A stretch of DNA of 64,000 nt from Spodoptera frugiperda (GCF_023101765.2 NC_064212.1:5456001-5520000); one strand, 5' to 3'. Counted from the first letter of the stretch, positions 11,375 through 24,112 are shown. Numbers and translations: made by a program. Notes: a model not told the origin generated them from the sequence alone.

Positions 11375-12731
11375 ATAATTCGCACCGTATTGCATTAAAA
11401 AAAAATCCCAGTAATAAACAAATGTTACAATCACATGCACATAGTAGAAAATACATTCGTCCGTTAGCGACGATATAGGAAACTTGATGCAACGCCAGCT
11501 GTTCCGGGCGCATCCAGGATGCGGATTATATACGTACCTGTTAATTTCTTCATTGGATTTTCAACTTTATAACAAAACAATACAGTGTAAATTTAATCAA
11601 AATTTTTGACAGAAAGGAGTAGGTTAACTTGCTGGCTTCTCTACCTATATGTGTATGTTAAATATATGGATAGCGTGATGAAACAAACACAAATACACGC
11701 CATTTATTGACAAAACAATGTATTGTGTGTGGTATTTGTGAAAATAATGAGTAATGATTCCCAAGATTTATAATTTTTTAATTGTTTCTTTAATCCTTTG
11801 TAACTATGAGCTGTGTAGACAATTAGACAGGTTTCCTACAAGGTAACTAAGTTTTAAATTTTAGCAGTTTCGCGTAAAACTGACGTAAGATACCTAGTTT
11901 GATCTTATGTGATGTAGAGTTGTAGAGACTATAATATTTTTTTAACAAAATTGTCCTTGGTATTGTTTTAGTTTTTTGTTTATAAAGGTAAACTAACCTC
12001 AGCGAATTGATGTTAAATTCTGAATTTAAATTCATCTGAAAAGAATATTGTACTCACATAGCATACTCTCTGCCCTTTATTTCTCTCTGTTATTTAGGAT
12101 CTAACATTGCCTACCCAAATAATAGAACACTTCAACAGTCTCCACACTATTATAGAAACCTAGATATTCTAAAGTTAAACACATGATTCATGTCTTCTAA
12201 TACCTGCTTCAAATTCACATTGAAATTGCCAATCATTAACAAAGATGCATAAGTTTTGTAGGTATAATTAGGTACGTAGTTACCTACCCATGATAGTGCG
12301 GTTGATTACGCGACAAAAATTCAAGGCTAGGAAGTACCATCACTTCGTAATGATCGAATAGTAATAGAGAAGACAACAGCAAGTCAACCTACACCAATCT
12401 ATCAAATTCTACATTGGATTTCCGACTTTATATCAAAATGGTTAAAGTTGAAAATGTAATGAAGGAATCTCTAATGCGATTAGAGGTACTTATAGTATGA
12501 CCACCATTAGTGTTGCCATATGTGTATGGCAATGCCATGGTGTATGAAACAAAGGATGGGTTGTAAAACGATTGTGTACCGGTTGTAAAAGGTTCACGTG
12601 TCACGTGTCAAAATAAACATTAATTCATGATATTTTCCCGTTCAAATTTTATGTTTTTCCTCGCGATGGTGGCGTTTAGATTGCATTCTGTCAGATATTT
12701 ATTTTGGCTACTTATTTATCATTTATGATTT
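11375..12731. other. AT-rich noncoding sequence
   Basis: No gene, repeat or promoter recognised in about 1.35 kb. Confidence 0.45.
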
Positions 12732-12817
12732 ACTAGCTTCTGCAAGCGGTTTTGATTGCGTTCCCGTGGATAAAAAGTATCCTATCACCCAAATCAGCTC
12801 ATACCCTGTATGTATAT
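12732..12817 (-). mobile_element. LR-A Helitron-like repeat, 5'-truncated
   Basis: It begins ACTAGCTTCTGCAAGCGG and has the GATAAAAAGTATCCTATCACC block, then is cut at the junction with the adjoining LR-B copy. This suggests a nested insertion or breakpoint. Confidence 0.55.
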
Positions 12818-12978
12818 CTGGAGCTGCGGGCTATCTGACGGGTTTACCGGGGCTCCGGCTCAAAAAGCAGGAGTAGCGACGTTGTGGTTTTTAGTCAGTA
12901 AGAGTCTTACACTTCTCTTATAGCGTCGCCCATGGTGAGAGAATTTTCGGGGGAAATCATCCAATGACTTCTAAAAAA
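12818..12978 (-). repeat. LR-B dispersed repeat
   Basis: Minus-strand family core: GGTTTACCGGGGCTCCGGCT, GTGGTTTTTAGTCAGTAAG, and ATCATCCAATGACTTCT on the plus strand at its far end. It abuts the LR-A fragment directly. Confidence 0.6.
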
Positions 12979-13589
12979 TACGTTTCTAATGTTTTAAAAT
13001 AATCTTCAAGACGGACATTAAAATAAAATTAGTCATCTAACTTATTATTTGGATACTAAATTTCTAAGAAATTTTAAAGCTTATTGCAATTTTGTTAATA
13101 TAAGTAAGTATAAAGATATATAAAATATATTTAGGTAAGTTTTATTCGCGTAAATTCGCATATTATGTTATTACAGTGATAAACTCTTGGGAATGAATAT
13201 AATTGTATTGTTTCACGTGTTTCAATGAGACTGGCTACTGAGTACTGAACAGGAAGTATAAAGTTATGACTAAGATAATGAGATCAAATAAAAAAATAAT
13301 AATCATCCTCATGGGACCGATTTCTTATTGTTCTTGAATACGTCAATGTTTTGTCTGTAATTTAATTGATTTACTACATGGCTGTATTGAATATTCATTG
13401 ATTTCTTTTAAACTTTACAAAATATGTCGCTGTTTTTGTTAGGGCGGGTTTGACATACATCATTACATATAGCTTATAGCAGTTTAAGGGCCTATTTTAC
13501 CACCTTATAAGTAATGTGGCAGATAGTTCGAACAAATAACGTTCCATGTATTTTTTTTATCGAGACAAAATCGCCGCTGCCTACCAAAA
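12979..13589. other. AT-rich noncoding sequence
   Basis: Nothing recognised. Confidence 0.45.
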
Positions 13590-13634
13590 CCGCTGCAACT
13601 CTTGTAAGCCAGGATCTACAGTAGATACAACCAT
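13590..13634 (-). repeat. 45-bp dispersed repeat, partner at 344-389
   Basis: Reverse complement of the segment at 344-389 with a few mismatches. Confidence 0.5.
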
Positions 13635-13822
13635 AAAACATGTTCTATGTATGTTAACATTAACATTGTGAAAAAGTTAGGTACTTGAAGTTTGTCAGAG
13701 AGCGTTACCTACACTCTTTCTAATGCTTTTTTTACGGTTCATAGGTATTATGATATCATTAATTTAGAGATAATCGGGTAATAAGTAGTCTGTACACAAA
13801 CATATTGTTATAAAGTTAAGGG

Positions 13823-14059
13823 TACACTAGAGGACAATGAATGTCCTGCGACACATGTCGCCAGCGACGTTGTGTGAGGTAGCGCGATGTTGTCGGACTT
13901 TGGTCGACATGTCGGATAACATCAACGACGCTGTGGACTCGTCATATATTATAATTATGTCGGACGGAATCGGCCGGCTTCGCATCACGCCGATACCATG
14001 TTATTGGACTTTTGTCCTTTAGTGTGTACTAGCCGTGGTGCCATTTGTCCCCTAGTGTA
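13823..14059. mobile_element. 237-bp MITE with 15-bp terminal inverted repeats
   Basis: The left end TACACTAGAGGACAA and the right end (complement TACACTAGGGGACAA) match at 14 of 15 bases. The interior is GC-richer than its surroundings and has no credible frame. The weak AGGG/AGGA similarity just outside may be target sequence or part of the TIR. The superfamily is undetermined. Confidence 0.6.
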
Positions 14060-15194
14060 TCCTAGGCTTAAATGTAGATGTCAATAGAATTATTCATGTG
14101 TTATGCAACAAAAATTACAAATTCAAATTATTTTTACAACATTTGCATAATAATGTAAAAAATACAAGTTACTTATATTGTTGAAAAAAATTGTTATTAA
14201 TAATCATTTTGGTACCTACCTATGTTCAGTACAGTCGTAAACACGCATAATGTGTTGGTACGTAATAACTACGTATGAAATATAAGTAAAGATCCTTGGC
14301 TTCAGGTACAATGATACACAATGCACGTTTTCCATTTTCGCTCTTTGCCCGATAAACTCTGCCTACCTTTAGGTACGTCAGTCCTATAACCGTTTACATA
14401 GACCACCTCTGAACCATTTCTTAACTATGTAAACGTTACCTATCGTGACATAGAACCTAAAATAACCTCATACTTGTACTGTACAGTAGCTGACAGTAAC
14501 TTCCACACTCAGAGACATTTCTAAACTATTCATTAGTAACAATTTTGTTCCGAAAACAATTGCTAAGAATTGGGAAGTAACAATTAAATGACTCTGAGTA
14601 CGGCGATAAGTCACTCTCCTAGTGTTCTACCCCATCAAGAAACAAAAGAAGTGTTTGTTATGTATATAAAAATAAATATTGTCAATCAGTCAGTTTAACT
14701 CATCACAGCGATGTTACAATCTCTGTTAGTTTAGCAATGAATAATTGCATTGTTTGCAAAACTTGGCTCATCCATCACAAATTATGCGTTATTTGCTGTT
14801 AAAACTCGTAAATATTCATAGTTTTATGATGATTCGCATGTATGAGAGTCAGGGTCATTGAGATTTCTAACTTTATAGAGTTGGTTTACTTGATTACGCA
14901 TCCCGGTGTTGCTTGAAAATAATCGGGCTTTTACCAAACAGTTCGTGAGTAAATGGTGCATTTGAATTAACTGCTAATTAATCTTAGTTAATTCTAGTTT
15001 TCTATTTATTTATTTCCTGTACTTGTTTGATACATTTTTAAATATTTAATTATAGAAAAAAAAGTTAAAACATAAAAAGCAGTAGCTTACCAGTAACGGG
15101 AGAAACTCAATCCTAGTAGTTTGATTATTAGATAGCCATAACATTCAACAGAGTTACTTTCGAGAAATAAAAGAAAATCTAGTATTTGCTTAAT
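14060..15194. other. AT-rich noncoding sequence
   Basis: No gene or repeat recognised in about 1.1 kb. Confidence 0.45.
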
Positions 15195-15354
15195 AATTAA
15201 TTATTATGTTATCGCGCTGCTACTGTAGCAGCTCGACAATCGCCGCGTCGTGTGTCGCGGAATGCTGCTCATGAATATGAGCCTCTAGCCTGGCTTGAAA
15301 CTAGTCGAGTTCCTCGTCAAACAGTTACGTGAGCCGATAACATAATAATTAATT
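15195..15354. mobile_element. FB-1 foldback MITE, internally deleted
   Basis: A perfect 20-bp inverted pair at 15195-15214 and 15335-15354 (core TTATTATGTTATCG) bounds the element. The inside carries the family sequence GAATGCTGCTCATGAATATG, GCTTGAAACTAGTCGAGTTC and AAACAGTTACGTGAG. Compared with the copy at 45984-46224, most of the left arm is missing. Confidence 0.6.
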
Positions 15355-16602
15355 TAATATGTCTCACGAAAGTTACAATAAAATTACTTAATAATTGTTT
15401 ACGTTTCGCGAGAGATTCTTCCCTAACGTCACATTACACAAGAATCACATTATGTAATTTCAATACACCAAATCTATTTCCCTTTTATCTATTTCCTAAG
15501 TTATCTAATACTAAACATTATAATATACACGTGACGTTGCAGCACGTGTCCTAATGATACCTAATAACAATGCTTTATTGTATAATCGATAAAGAAAAAA
15601 ATTACATATTGAAATCTGTGCGCGATAAGACACTACGTACATTAGTAAAGGCAACTGCACGCTGTATGGGCAGAAATACTGCTTCTTATTTTTACTTTTA
15701 ATGCGTGTTTTCTTGGGTGAAATGTTTTTTTTTTAGTTACTTATACGATGTTTAAAAAGTTGTTTTAACGTATTTGTTAAGATTAAAATTGATATTAAAA
15801 TTGTTCTACTTTTTTTTATTTTATTCATCCATACGTACTTACGTACCTCCTACAGAACTGGAAAAAAGGTTTTATTTATACATTTTATAAATAGAATGTG
15901 CACCTCTGGTTTTGCTTTCGGGCTTCTTACAAAGCGATTATTATTGATTAAAATTGATCAGCTTAACGTACTTTTAGTTAAGTCTTACGAGTAATGAGAA
16001 TGGCAACCAAAGACTTCGCCAGTGTCTATCTTTAATATTAATTATTCCCAATTTTTAAATCTATTTATGCCATTGAAAAACAAATTTCTTTACAAAAAAC
16101 CATCGGTATTGTTTCCATATTTCTATTCTCTCTCCGACACAGGACGGATACAGTGCGTGATCATCGTAAGGACGTCGCTAGACGAGCGTCACGTCACGGC
16201 ACCACCACATGTGTCACGGTGTCACGGTCAATAAATGCGCGACTCCAAATTGAGTGTGGAAGATTGGCTCGTTTGTTACTCACAAATTGACCGCTTTGTT
16301 CTTTGAATAGTCTAGTTGTAGGTAGGTAATAGACGATAGTCTGGATGCTAAACAATTTCTAGATGTATTGCCATACGTAGGTAGATAGGTTTCCGATAGT
16401 TATTCGGTTTTTTGTGTGAAGGAAACTTCGTTAAACTAAGACATTTTCTTTCTGTAATATTAAAATTTCTACTTTTATCCACATTCTCTGACCCTAAATA
16501 TCGTAGTGGGATGTAGGGTATACACAAAACTTAAACTCTTCAATCTAGAACCAGATTCAGTTCAGATAAAATAAATCCTAAATTTCGTGAGACATACGAA
16601 AG
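15355..16602. other. AT-rich noncoding sequence
   Basis: No gene recognised. TCTCACGAAAGTT just right of 15360 is part of the FB-1 outer sequence. Confidence 0.45.
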
Positions 16603-16735
16603 TGAGTAGCAGCGCGACAATCGCCGTGTCGTGTGTCGCGGAATGCTGCTCATAAATATGAGCCTCTAGCATGGCTTGAAACTAGTCGAGTTCCTCGTCA
16701 AACAGTTACGTGAGTAAGCCGATAACATAATAATA
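16603..16735 (+). mobile_element. FB-1 foldback MITE, one arm
   Basis: Same arm as at 15215-15354 (GCGCGACAATCGCC, GCTCATAAATATGAGCCTCT, CAAACAGTTACGTGAGTAAG). It is preceded by TTTCGTGAGACATA, the family's outer block in inverted orientation. Confidence 0.6.
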
Positions 16736-18429
16736 AATAAAGCCTAAATGTTCAGTAAGATTTGGATAAGACAAAGTATGAAGAACAATCACACCCAATG
16801 TCATCTAGATGCACCTAATAAAAGTATTTGCATGATTCCCTTATCGAAACTCGATTAATGAGCTAATCTCTTCATTATCTCTCTCTCTCTTTCTCTCATA
16901 GTATCAGAAACAGTGATACTGCAAAAAATAGTATACACACCGCTTACAGCAACGTAATACTACGTATAATAAGATAACTGATATCTAAGGATTAAAGGAT
17001 AATTAGCAAGCTAATAGGTATATTTTTATTTTTACTGATACTCACCGCAAATAGAATTAGTTCCGGGATCATTTTCTGACAATAATGATGTAGAAAACAT
17101 AGTGCTATGAGCGAAATGCAATTTAGTGCTTAATCTACTTGTAGAGTAGAAAACTAAACTATAGGGTCTGGCAGTATAGTCGACCACATTGGAGACTCGG
17201 TTGCCAACAGAAGAAAAAAATTCAATCAAAAATTGGAGGCGTAAAAAGAACATTAAAGGCCTATTTTAAAAAGTTATTACTAGTTATGATAGAATGAAAG
17301 AAAAACAGTAAGTTATATTAATAAGTAATTGAATCTAAGTATTACCATTTCCATAATTTCTATATAGGTACCTATCGAAAAAGTTGATTTATTGAAACCA
17401 CTTAGGTAGTCAAAAATCGTACTCAAACAATCAAACAGTTAATCTAGATGAAAAAATATGGTACCAATCTGTAGTTTGCCGTAAAATGCACGCAACTAGC
17501 AACAAGCCTTATAAAGATGCGACATTCTTGACCCTGGTAAGTTTTAAGGTCATATAACAGTAGCTCTGTGTCAAATATTGACATTCATTTCGATATCGAT
17601 TACTGATCAAACATAAAAAAGTTAAAATTTGACAAGAAGAAAGATTTACACATACTCTATATAAAAAATATAACATGTTGAAGATTTTTACTCCCAAAAT
17701 TGACATACCGTACCTATGTACGTATCTCCGGCAACGTTAGTCATCCCATTATTCGACCATTCTCCAGTTTAACGTTTCTGTTTACCATTATTATATTTGG
17801 ACATACTAAAGTATAAAAAATCAAAGAAGCAATTTTAGTCAGGCATGTAACAATTACTCGTACCTAGATTTCTGAATAACGTGTTTAAATAAATTAAAAA
17901 AGGTCACGGTAATTAGAAAAAAGAAACGTATAATTTTTCTATTAGGATAGAGTAACATAACTGCTTAAAATAAACTAAAAATGAATCTATTTAGGGACTA
18001 ATACTACCATATCTTTTGTTCAAAATAGGTTCAAAACTAATTGAAATCAATATTAACGTCGGGATAAATTATTTCATAACACCACCTAGGTACATTGACA
18101 CAATCATTTCCTACAATCGTTTGATAACGCTCTTACATTACATTATACATACGTGCGCTTGCGCAGGCTATCGTAATGATAATTAATTGTAGATAGGTAC
18201 GTAATTCACCTACGTTCAAGATCATTGTATGCAACGTAGTTTATGATTTACATGCATACTAAATTAGTAGGTTTGGTAAACAAGCACGGTGAAGACTTTG
18301 AAGGTCAGTCCTCGTAATAAGGTGTTTATGATGCACGTACTATATGTAGGGCCTAATGTATTGTATGCAACTGTTATGTGCATAGAAACAATCACTGAGT
18401 TATCTAAATACCGTAGTCATTTAGGTAAA
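16736..18429. other. AT-rich noncoding sequence
   Basis: About 1.7 kb with only a short CT-rich microsatellite near 16876-16900. No gene recognised. Confidence 0.45.
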
Positions 18430-18533
18430 TTAATTATTATGTTTTTCGGCTTACTCACGTAATTATTTGACAAGGAACTCGACTAGTTTCAAGTCATGCT
18501 AGAGGCTCGTATTCATGAGCAGCATTCCGTGAC
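18430..18533 (-). mobile_element. FB-1 half element
   Basis: TTATTATGTTTTTCGGCTTA, CTCACGTAATTATTTGAC and GCTCGTATTCATGAGCAGC are the inverted orientation of the FB-1 arm. Confidence 0.55.
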
Positions 18534-18571
18534 TTAACGAAGTGATATTTATGTCCAGCTGAGCTAGTCTG

Positions 18572-18720
18572 CCGCAACTGTGGACTGCCTAGCGGGTTTA
18601 CCGGGGCTCCGGTTCGAAAAGCAGGAGTAGGAAAGGGGTGGTTTTTAATCAGTAAGAGTCTGATACTCCCTCTCGTCGTCGACCAAAGCAAGAGAAGTCA
18701 TTGGATGATTTTCCCCCAAA
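18572..18720 (-). repeat. LR-B dispersed repeat
   Basis: Minus-strand core: GGGTTTACCGGGGCTCCGG, GGGTGGTTTTTAATCAGTAAG, then GTCATTGGATGATTTTCCCC. Confidence 0.65.
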
Positions 18721-18730
18721 TATTTATTTT

Positions 18731-18855
18731 GTAATTGACAATTCGAAGTGAGCTCCATCGTTGCCGGCCAAGTCATTGATTGTGAGAATAATCTCGACCA
18801 ATGACGAGCGAGAATGCGATCGAGCTCACTTCGAATGTTTCAAATTGACAATTAC
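18731..18855. mobile_element. 125-bp palindromic MITE
   Basis: The ends GTAATTGACAATTC..GAAGTGAGCTC and the complement of GAGCTCACTTCGAATG..AATTGACAATTAC pair along most of the element, apart from a 9-base indel. The centre contains CGATC/CATCG half sites. It folds into a long hairpin. Confidence 0.6.
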
Positions 18856-19302
18856 AGAATAGCCTAGCAGTATTTGGAAATAGATCTTGATCTATTTAGA
18901 AACAATGAGGTCTATTTTTGAATGTACCTTTTTCTTCAGTTAGTGAAACCTTGATTGACCTTTTAGGCTTAGGATAGCAAAGTGTCAGGTTCGTCACTGA
19001 TGAACGGCGGTAGATTACAAAGATTTATAACCAAACTAGTTACCTTTTTAGGTTTACATTTAAATACCAAAAACGTCTTGACCCCAACCTAGTTAAAATT
19101 TCTAAGAAAAATAATAAATTGAATTAAGTTGCATTATCGTTTCCGTAAGTATTTAAATATATTTTATTTCTTCATTTAAATTGCAATATAAATAAATTAA
19201 TTTATAATTATGACGTCAACTATCTAACAAGAAGTTTAAATATCTTGCAACTATTGCTAAAATTAATTTAAATATTTCTGCTGACTCCGTTTGCGTCAAT
19301 TG
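18856..19302. other. AT-rich noncoding sequence
   Basis: Nothing recognised. Confidence 0.45.
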
Positions 19303-19495
19303 TGTGTGGGAGAGCCATGCTTCGGCACGAATGGGTCGGCTCGACCGGAGTAACACCACGGCCTCACAGAAAACCGACGTGAAACAACGCTAGTGATTTG
19401 TTTCCTCGTGTGAGTGGAGTTACCGGAGGCTCAATTACTCCCTTTCTCAACCCCAGATTCAGCCAACAACCCTTAAAAGGCCAGCAACGCACTTA
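19303..19495 (-). repeat. LR-C dispersed repeat, 3' part
   Basis: GTGTGGGAGAGCCATGCTTC, GGCACGAATGGGTCGGCTCG and CAGAAAACCGACGTGAAACA, then GGAGTTACCGGAGGCTCAAT, all in the family order on the minus strand. Confidence 0.65.
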
Positions 19496-20299
19496 CACGT
19501 ACATTTTTTATTGTAAAAAAATATAGTAAGTATCGGTTACTACCGCCTATTGCTGTGCTTAAAATCATCTGTTCATGTAAATAAACACAAACAAACTGAT
19601 TTAGATATCCTATTTTAGATAACTTAGCTCAGATTTAATTTGAATTTGAAACAAAAACTAAAGTTTTTATTTATTTAACGCAAATAAATGAGCAAAAAGT
19701 AAGTAATGCATGCGCAATAGGTTTTAAAATAAAATAAGATTAATATTTAGCTAAAGATGATACTAAATCATGTTTCAATCGAATTGTGTGTGTGTGTGTG
19801 TGTCTACTCGATACTTTTTGTGCACATTTGTTAGACGATTTTTTTACCTTTATTAATATTAGATAAAATTAATATTGATATACTTGACAAGGTTGAATAA
19901 TAATATAATATAAACTGCAATTTTAAATCATAAGGTAAATGGTTTAAAATTGCAGCATACCATATCTTAACTTAAAAAACGATATTTATTAAAAATTCTT
20001 AGCTAATATACGGTCATGCCATATTTGTTCAAATACTATAATTTTTTGGTGTTACTAAATATCGTTGCAACACCATAGTCTGTTGGCTGAGCACCGGCAT
20101 CGTAGGCCCCTTCGCTGCGCGTGTCGCAACCACGTTACCCAAATATTGTTTGTTCTTACGCAAATTACGCATCCATGGTTGTTTTTAAATCGAAAACTAA
20201 TTGCTTCATGAGCCTTCTGAGCCATGTGGTAGATTAAAAGGTTCTTCGTTAGCCTTTCTCTTGCCGCTGGTGTTGTACGATCTGGTGTTTTGTATACTA
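19496..20299. other. Noncoding with (TG)n and a small hairpin
   Basis: A TG dinucleotide run lies at 19785-19802. A near-perfect 16-bp-arm hairpin lies at 19915-19955 (CTGCAATTTTAAATCA against its complement, one mismatch). No gene recognised. Confidence 0.45.
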
Positions 20300-20530
20300 C
20301 ATTTGAAAGAGACCGGGCACCTAATGCCCCCCTTTTAATGTGCCCAATCCCCAAATTCCAACATATCATAAATTCTAACAATTAAGGGGTAGGTCCCCAA
20401 AAGACCATCAACGCAATCTTACAAGTGATCTTACATTGATAATAATTAATCTTACAAGTTTCTGTCTCCATGTCTGGCAGCTACGACTGCTTACGATAAG
20501 GTGATCCGTCTGGCTTATACGGCTTATAAG
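20300..20530 (-). repeat. Diverged LR-C repeat
   Basis: GTCCCCAAAAGACCATCAACGC and CGATAAGGTGATCCGTCTGG are diverged complements of the LR-C core. The minus-strand open frame at 20055-20381 overlaps this repeat and is not taken as a gene. Confidence 0.45.
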
Positions 20531-20869
20531 AAAAAGTTGTTGAATGATTAAGTTATGATTCATTATTTTTTTAAGCAAATAAATGTATGGTGTATACTGC
20601 GTTTACACTTATATTTGCTAACCTTCAGGTGGGAGGTAGACAGGTCTTTAAATAATGAAAATAAATTTGCAAACAGCCTACTCATATCTCTTTAATTTAA
20701 AATAAATAATATTTCTGCATACTTGTTTGTGCATGTGTCAAACAATAAAGGTAGTGTACAGTCAGCCGAGTTATTTGCATTCAGTACTCAAAGTACCTAC
20801 CCACAGGTACGGTATTAAACCGTTGGCATAGGATAAGTTTGAGGCTTTGTTTAAAAGTATACAAGTCAG
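20531..20869. other. AT-rich noncoding sequence
   Basis: Nothing recognised. Confidence 0.4.
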
Positions 20870-21036
20870 TCAGCTTTAGCCCGCATCCCCGTTGGATCCT
20901 AAGTCACCTAAGTCAACTCATACCCTGTCTGTGTACCACATCAAAATCTGTTCAGTATTTTCAGCGTAATTGAACAGCGTGACGGGTTTGTCCGTCAATC
21001 CAACCAAACAAACTTTGACATCTATAATATTAGTGT
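20870..21036 (-). mobile_element. LR-A Helitron-like repeat, decayed
   Basis: CTCATACCCTGTCTGTGTACC, ATCAAAATCTGTTCAGTATT and TTGACATCTATAATATTAGT match the family core and its TAATATTAT terminal block. Confidence 0.55.
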
Positions 21037-21770
21037 GATAACAGCATTAATTGTTATTTTTGTACTGAATCAGTCTTTATTTTATTACCTACAAATGAGT
21101 GCATATTGAATAATCTGACTGTACCAAGTACTACTGGGCCAAGGGCATTGAAAAACAGAAACATAAAGACCGGTAACCAAAATAAGGTACGAAATAAAAA
21201 CATATCTTTAGATATAAGTATGTTACATATGTAAATAAATAAGGTAATAACATAAATATAAGTTCTTTTGCGACCAATAACGAATGTCGAAAATATTAAC
21301 ACTGAACTAAGTACGTAGTTAAGTCTTAGTATGTTAAATCTAAAAATAACAACTATTTTTAACTGGTAATAATTAAAGTTTCATGTGCAATTTGAAGGTT
21401 TTAGTAGATAGTAGATACGTACCTAGTACTACGTGTTTTTGTGTATTTATTAGTGTCTAGTTATTTTTTGGTTGTATAATACTTATTGCAATAACTATTC
21501 AACAAAGTCAACTGATGCAGAACGTAGTAAAATAATTGTATTATTTCTGATATAATTAGCTTATTTCCCCGAAAAATATTCGTTCTAACTTTCAATTCTA
21601 GTTTTACGACGATGTGCCAGGAAAGCGTATCGCTCAATTGATATTTAATATCACACATTACATTCGCATTGTTATACCCATAAGGCTTTTTAGACGGTTT
21701 TAGGTATTTAATTTGCCTTGTTTGTTTGGGAGGAGGTAACTTCAGTCACACAACTAAAAACACAACACAA
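21037..21770. other. AT-rich noncoding sequence
   Basis: Nothing recognised. Short AT-driven frames only. Confidence 0.45.
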
Positions 21771-21857
21771 GCAGTGTTTCACGTCGGTTTTCGGTGAGGC
21801 CGTGGTATTACTCCGGTTGAGCCAGCCCATTCCTGCCGATGCATGGCTCTCCCACAC
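21771..21857 (+). repeat. LR-C 3'-end fragment
   Basis: TTTCACGTCGGTTTTCGGTG, AGGCCGTGGTATTACTCCGG and GCATGGCTCTCCCACAC are the last ~85 bp of the family. Confidence 0.6.
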
Positions 21858-22378
21858 TTGAAAATCCTACATAATATCAGTTATATCCGTATTTCGAATT
21901 CAGTTATTAAGTATTTTAAGACCTTTCCCAATGATTTTCGTTTCGGCTGGTGGGAGCAACCAGCTTCCAATGGCTCTCTGTGTGTGATATGTAACAAGTT
22001 GTCTGTTTCACCAACAATGCAGTTAAATAATAATTAATTCTGACGCTAATTCTGGTATTTTCCTTATTAATGAAAAGATAATAAAACGAGTATGCGTCTA
22101 ATCATTTAAGTATTATATTTTGTTTCCGATCTTATCACGAGTATTCTAGAAAAAATCTTAGTGGAGAGATACCACAGTATCAATATCTAATGGATTCGTT
22201 CATTAATTTCTAATTAATTGAATAATCCTAATCTATAATCCATTGACAAGTTTTCCTTTTATAAATAATATTAAATATTAATATTAATTTATTGCTACCG
22301 TTATCAGCTAAGTTTATCACTGTAACGGTTTAAAGGAAGATGTTTTCCTGACCATCCGAGACATTTTACAAAATTGGA

Positions 22379-22617
22379 TAGTTTCCTCAGTCAAAATAAA
22401 TTATTTCTACTTTTCAATACAATAAAACATTAAAAATAATCACACTTTCATTCATAGATTTGATGATCTATTTCTTTTTGACTTTTTCTAGCCAATTTAC
22501 TAGAAATAAGTCTGATATTTGACGTAAAACTCTGATGACGTCATAACACACTATATCATAGAAAATTTGGTTTCTGACATTTCGAAAAAAGTATTTAATT
22601 TGACTAGTAGGAAACTA
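22379..22617. mobile_element. MITE with TAGTTTCCT ends, partner at 56186-56389
   Basis: The left end is TAGTTTCCTCAGTCAAAATA. The right end is TTTGACTAGTAGGAAACTA, whose complement starts TAGTTTCCTACTAGTCAAA. The interior block CTGATGACGTCATAACACACT is shared with the copy in FATP-B intron 3. TA at both outer ends fits a TA target site. Confidence 0.6.
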
Positions 22618-23570
22618 GCCTATTATTATAATGTTTTTGAATTTTGTTTCTAGTTACACCAGGGTTCACCCTCTACTCACTAGATATTAAAGACTCTGAG
22701 ACATGTGACTTATGGGAATATTAAGTAAAAACAGAGTGACACATACGATATAAGGAGTAAAATCGCATGGCAAATATAGTCAGAACTGAATGATATACGA
22801 ATACGATCATCGAATGTCAGGTAATTGACTCGAGTGAATGTAGTGTCAATAACTTCGACTGGTACCTATATGGAGCATTATGTATGCTTGCAGTGTCGCG
22901 TGAATAGATTTGTTAAACGTTACATAATAATTTATATGTCTTTGCTACACTGTTCGAGTGTTAGTGTGAGTACTACGTTCGATTCTGTAGCCCAGAAAAG
23001 TAGGGCTTTTTCATTACATTTTCAAAAAAATGTAATGAGATCTTCAGTTTGTCCTGTTTACGTACTTACTTACATACATACTTATGTATGTTTATCCGCG
23101 ATTATTTCGTAATTGGCCGAATCGATTTCGATACGGTTTTTAGAAAACTGTTTGTTTAAAGTCGTTAAAGTCCAATAAATGGAGATGGAGGTTAAAGTCA
23201 TTATTTTTTTTTTGTAGATTATGGATATAAACTAAAAATAGCTTTTCAATTGACAGTCAGGCTAGACAAGTGAGATGTTAATAAGTACAGTCTATATTAA
23301 ATATTACATAATTAAAATGTTCTCATAGTTTATGACCAGCTCTTAAAGTAGGTACTTTTACATTTATTTTAATGGACTCAGTAAATGTTAATATTAAATT
23401 AAATGAATGAAACGATTAAAATAAATTTAACTTTTTCCTGGAAGACATAAATAAGATTTTATGATTCATTAAGCTTTAACAAACATTAAAGAAATGTTTT
23501 AATAAGACTTGGAGAAAGTAACTACTTACATAAGTATTATGTGAAGGAAATAATTTTAATTAAAATATCT
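22618..23570. other. AT-rich noncoding sequence
   Basis: No gene recognised. A short 11-bp-arm hairpin lies at about 23012-23038. Confidence 0.4.
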
Positions 23571-23825
23571 TTTTTTACGGAACACGTCGGTATACTAGCA
23601 GACGTATTACCTGATGGTAAGCAATCGCCACCGCCCATGGACACTTGAAACACCAGAGGCGTTACAAGTGCGTTATCGGCCTTTTGGGGATTAGGAATTT
23701 AAGGGTTGTTGGGGAATCGGGGTTTGAGAAGATTGGGAAGAGGGTAATTGGGCCTCCGGTAACCTACTCACACAATGACTCCGGTTGAGCCGGCCCATTC
23801 GTGCCGAAGCATGGCTCTCCCACAC
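23571..23825 (+). repeat. LR-C dispersed repeat, near full length
   Basis: It has GTAAGCAATCGCCACCGCCC, AGGCGTTACAAGTGCGTTAT, ATTGGGCCTCCGGTAACC, GGCCCATTCGTGCCGAAGC and ATGGCTCTCCCACAC in order. A short internal piece is deleted. Confidence 0.65.
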
Positions 23826-24032
23826 AAATCTCCCAATCTTAATGAATCACACCTCGTAAAGCTTTCCTGCTGTGCAATCTTGCAGCCCTTCCTTCAAACC
23901 TAAGAGAACAAGCGAATTCCTTTTTAATATAATGACAAAAGGATAGTTCAAAAGCCTTAACCATGACACATAAATAGCTATCGGCTGTCACAAAGAGCTG
24001 GGGTAATACCTGGCAATAGTAAACACATGAAG

Positions 24033-24112
24033 CTATACACATCCAGTATAAACTGACCGTTGGAAGTACGGAACGAACAAACAAAGCGAGACCATGGTAA
24101 ACTGGTGTATAT
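24033..24112 (-). repeat. ~85-bp MITE-like repeat, partner at 28031-28113
   Basis: Its complement contains ACCAGTTTACCATGGTCTCG and GGTCAGTTTATACTGG, matching the plus-strand copy 4 kb downstream. Ends of the form CTATACAT..CCAGT are inverted. Confidence 0.5.

Noticed and set aside
15195..18533. Array of three similar repeats, considered as CRISPR-like or satellite
   Set aside because: Spacing is irregular, units are palindromic FB-1 MITEs in different orientations, and the DNA is eukaryotic.
20055..20381. 108-residue minus-strand open frame
   Set aside because: It partly overlaps a diverged LR-C copy; the rest has no recognised similarity.
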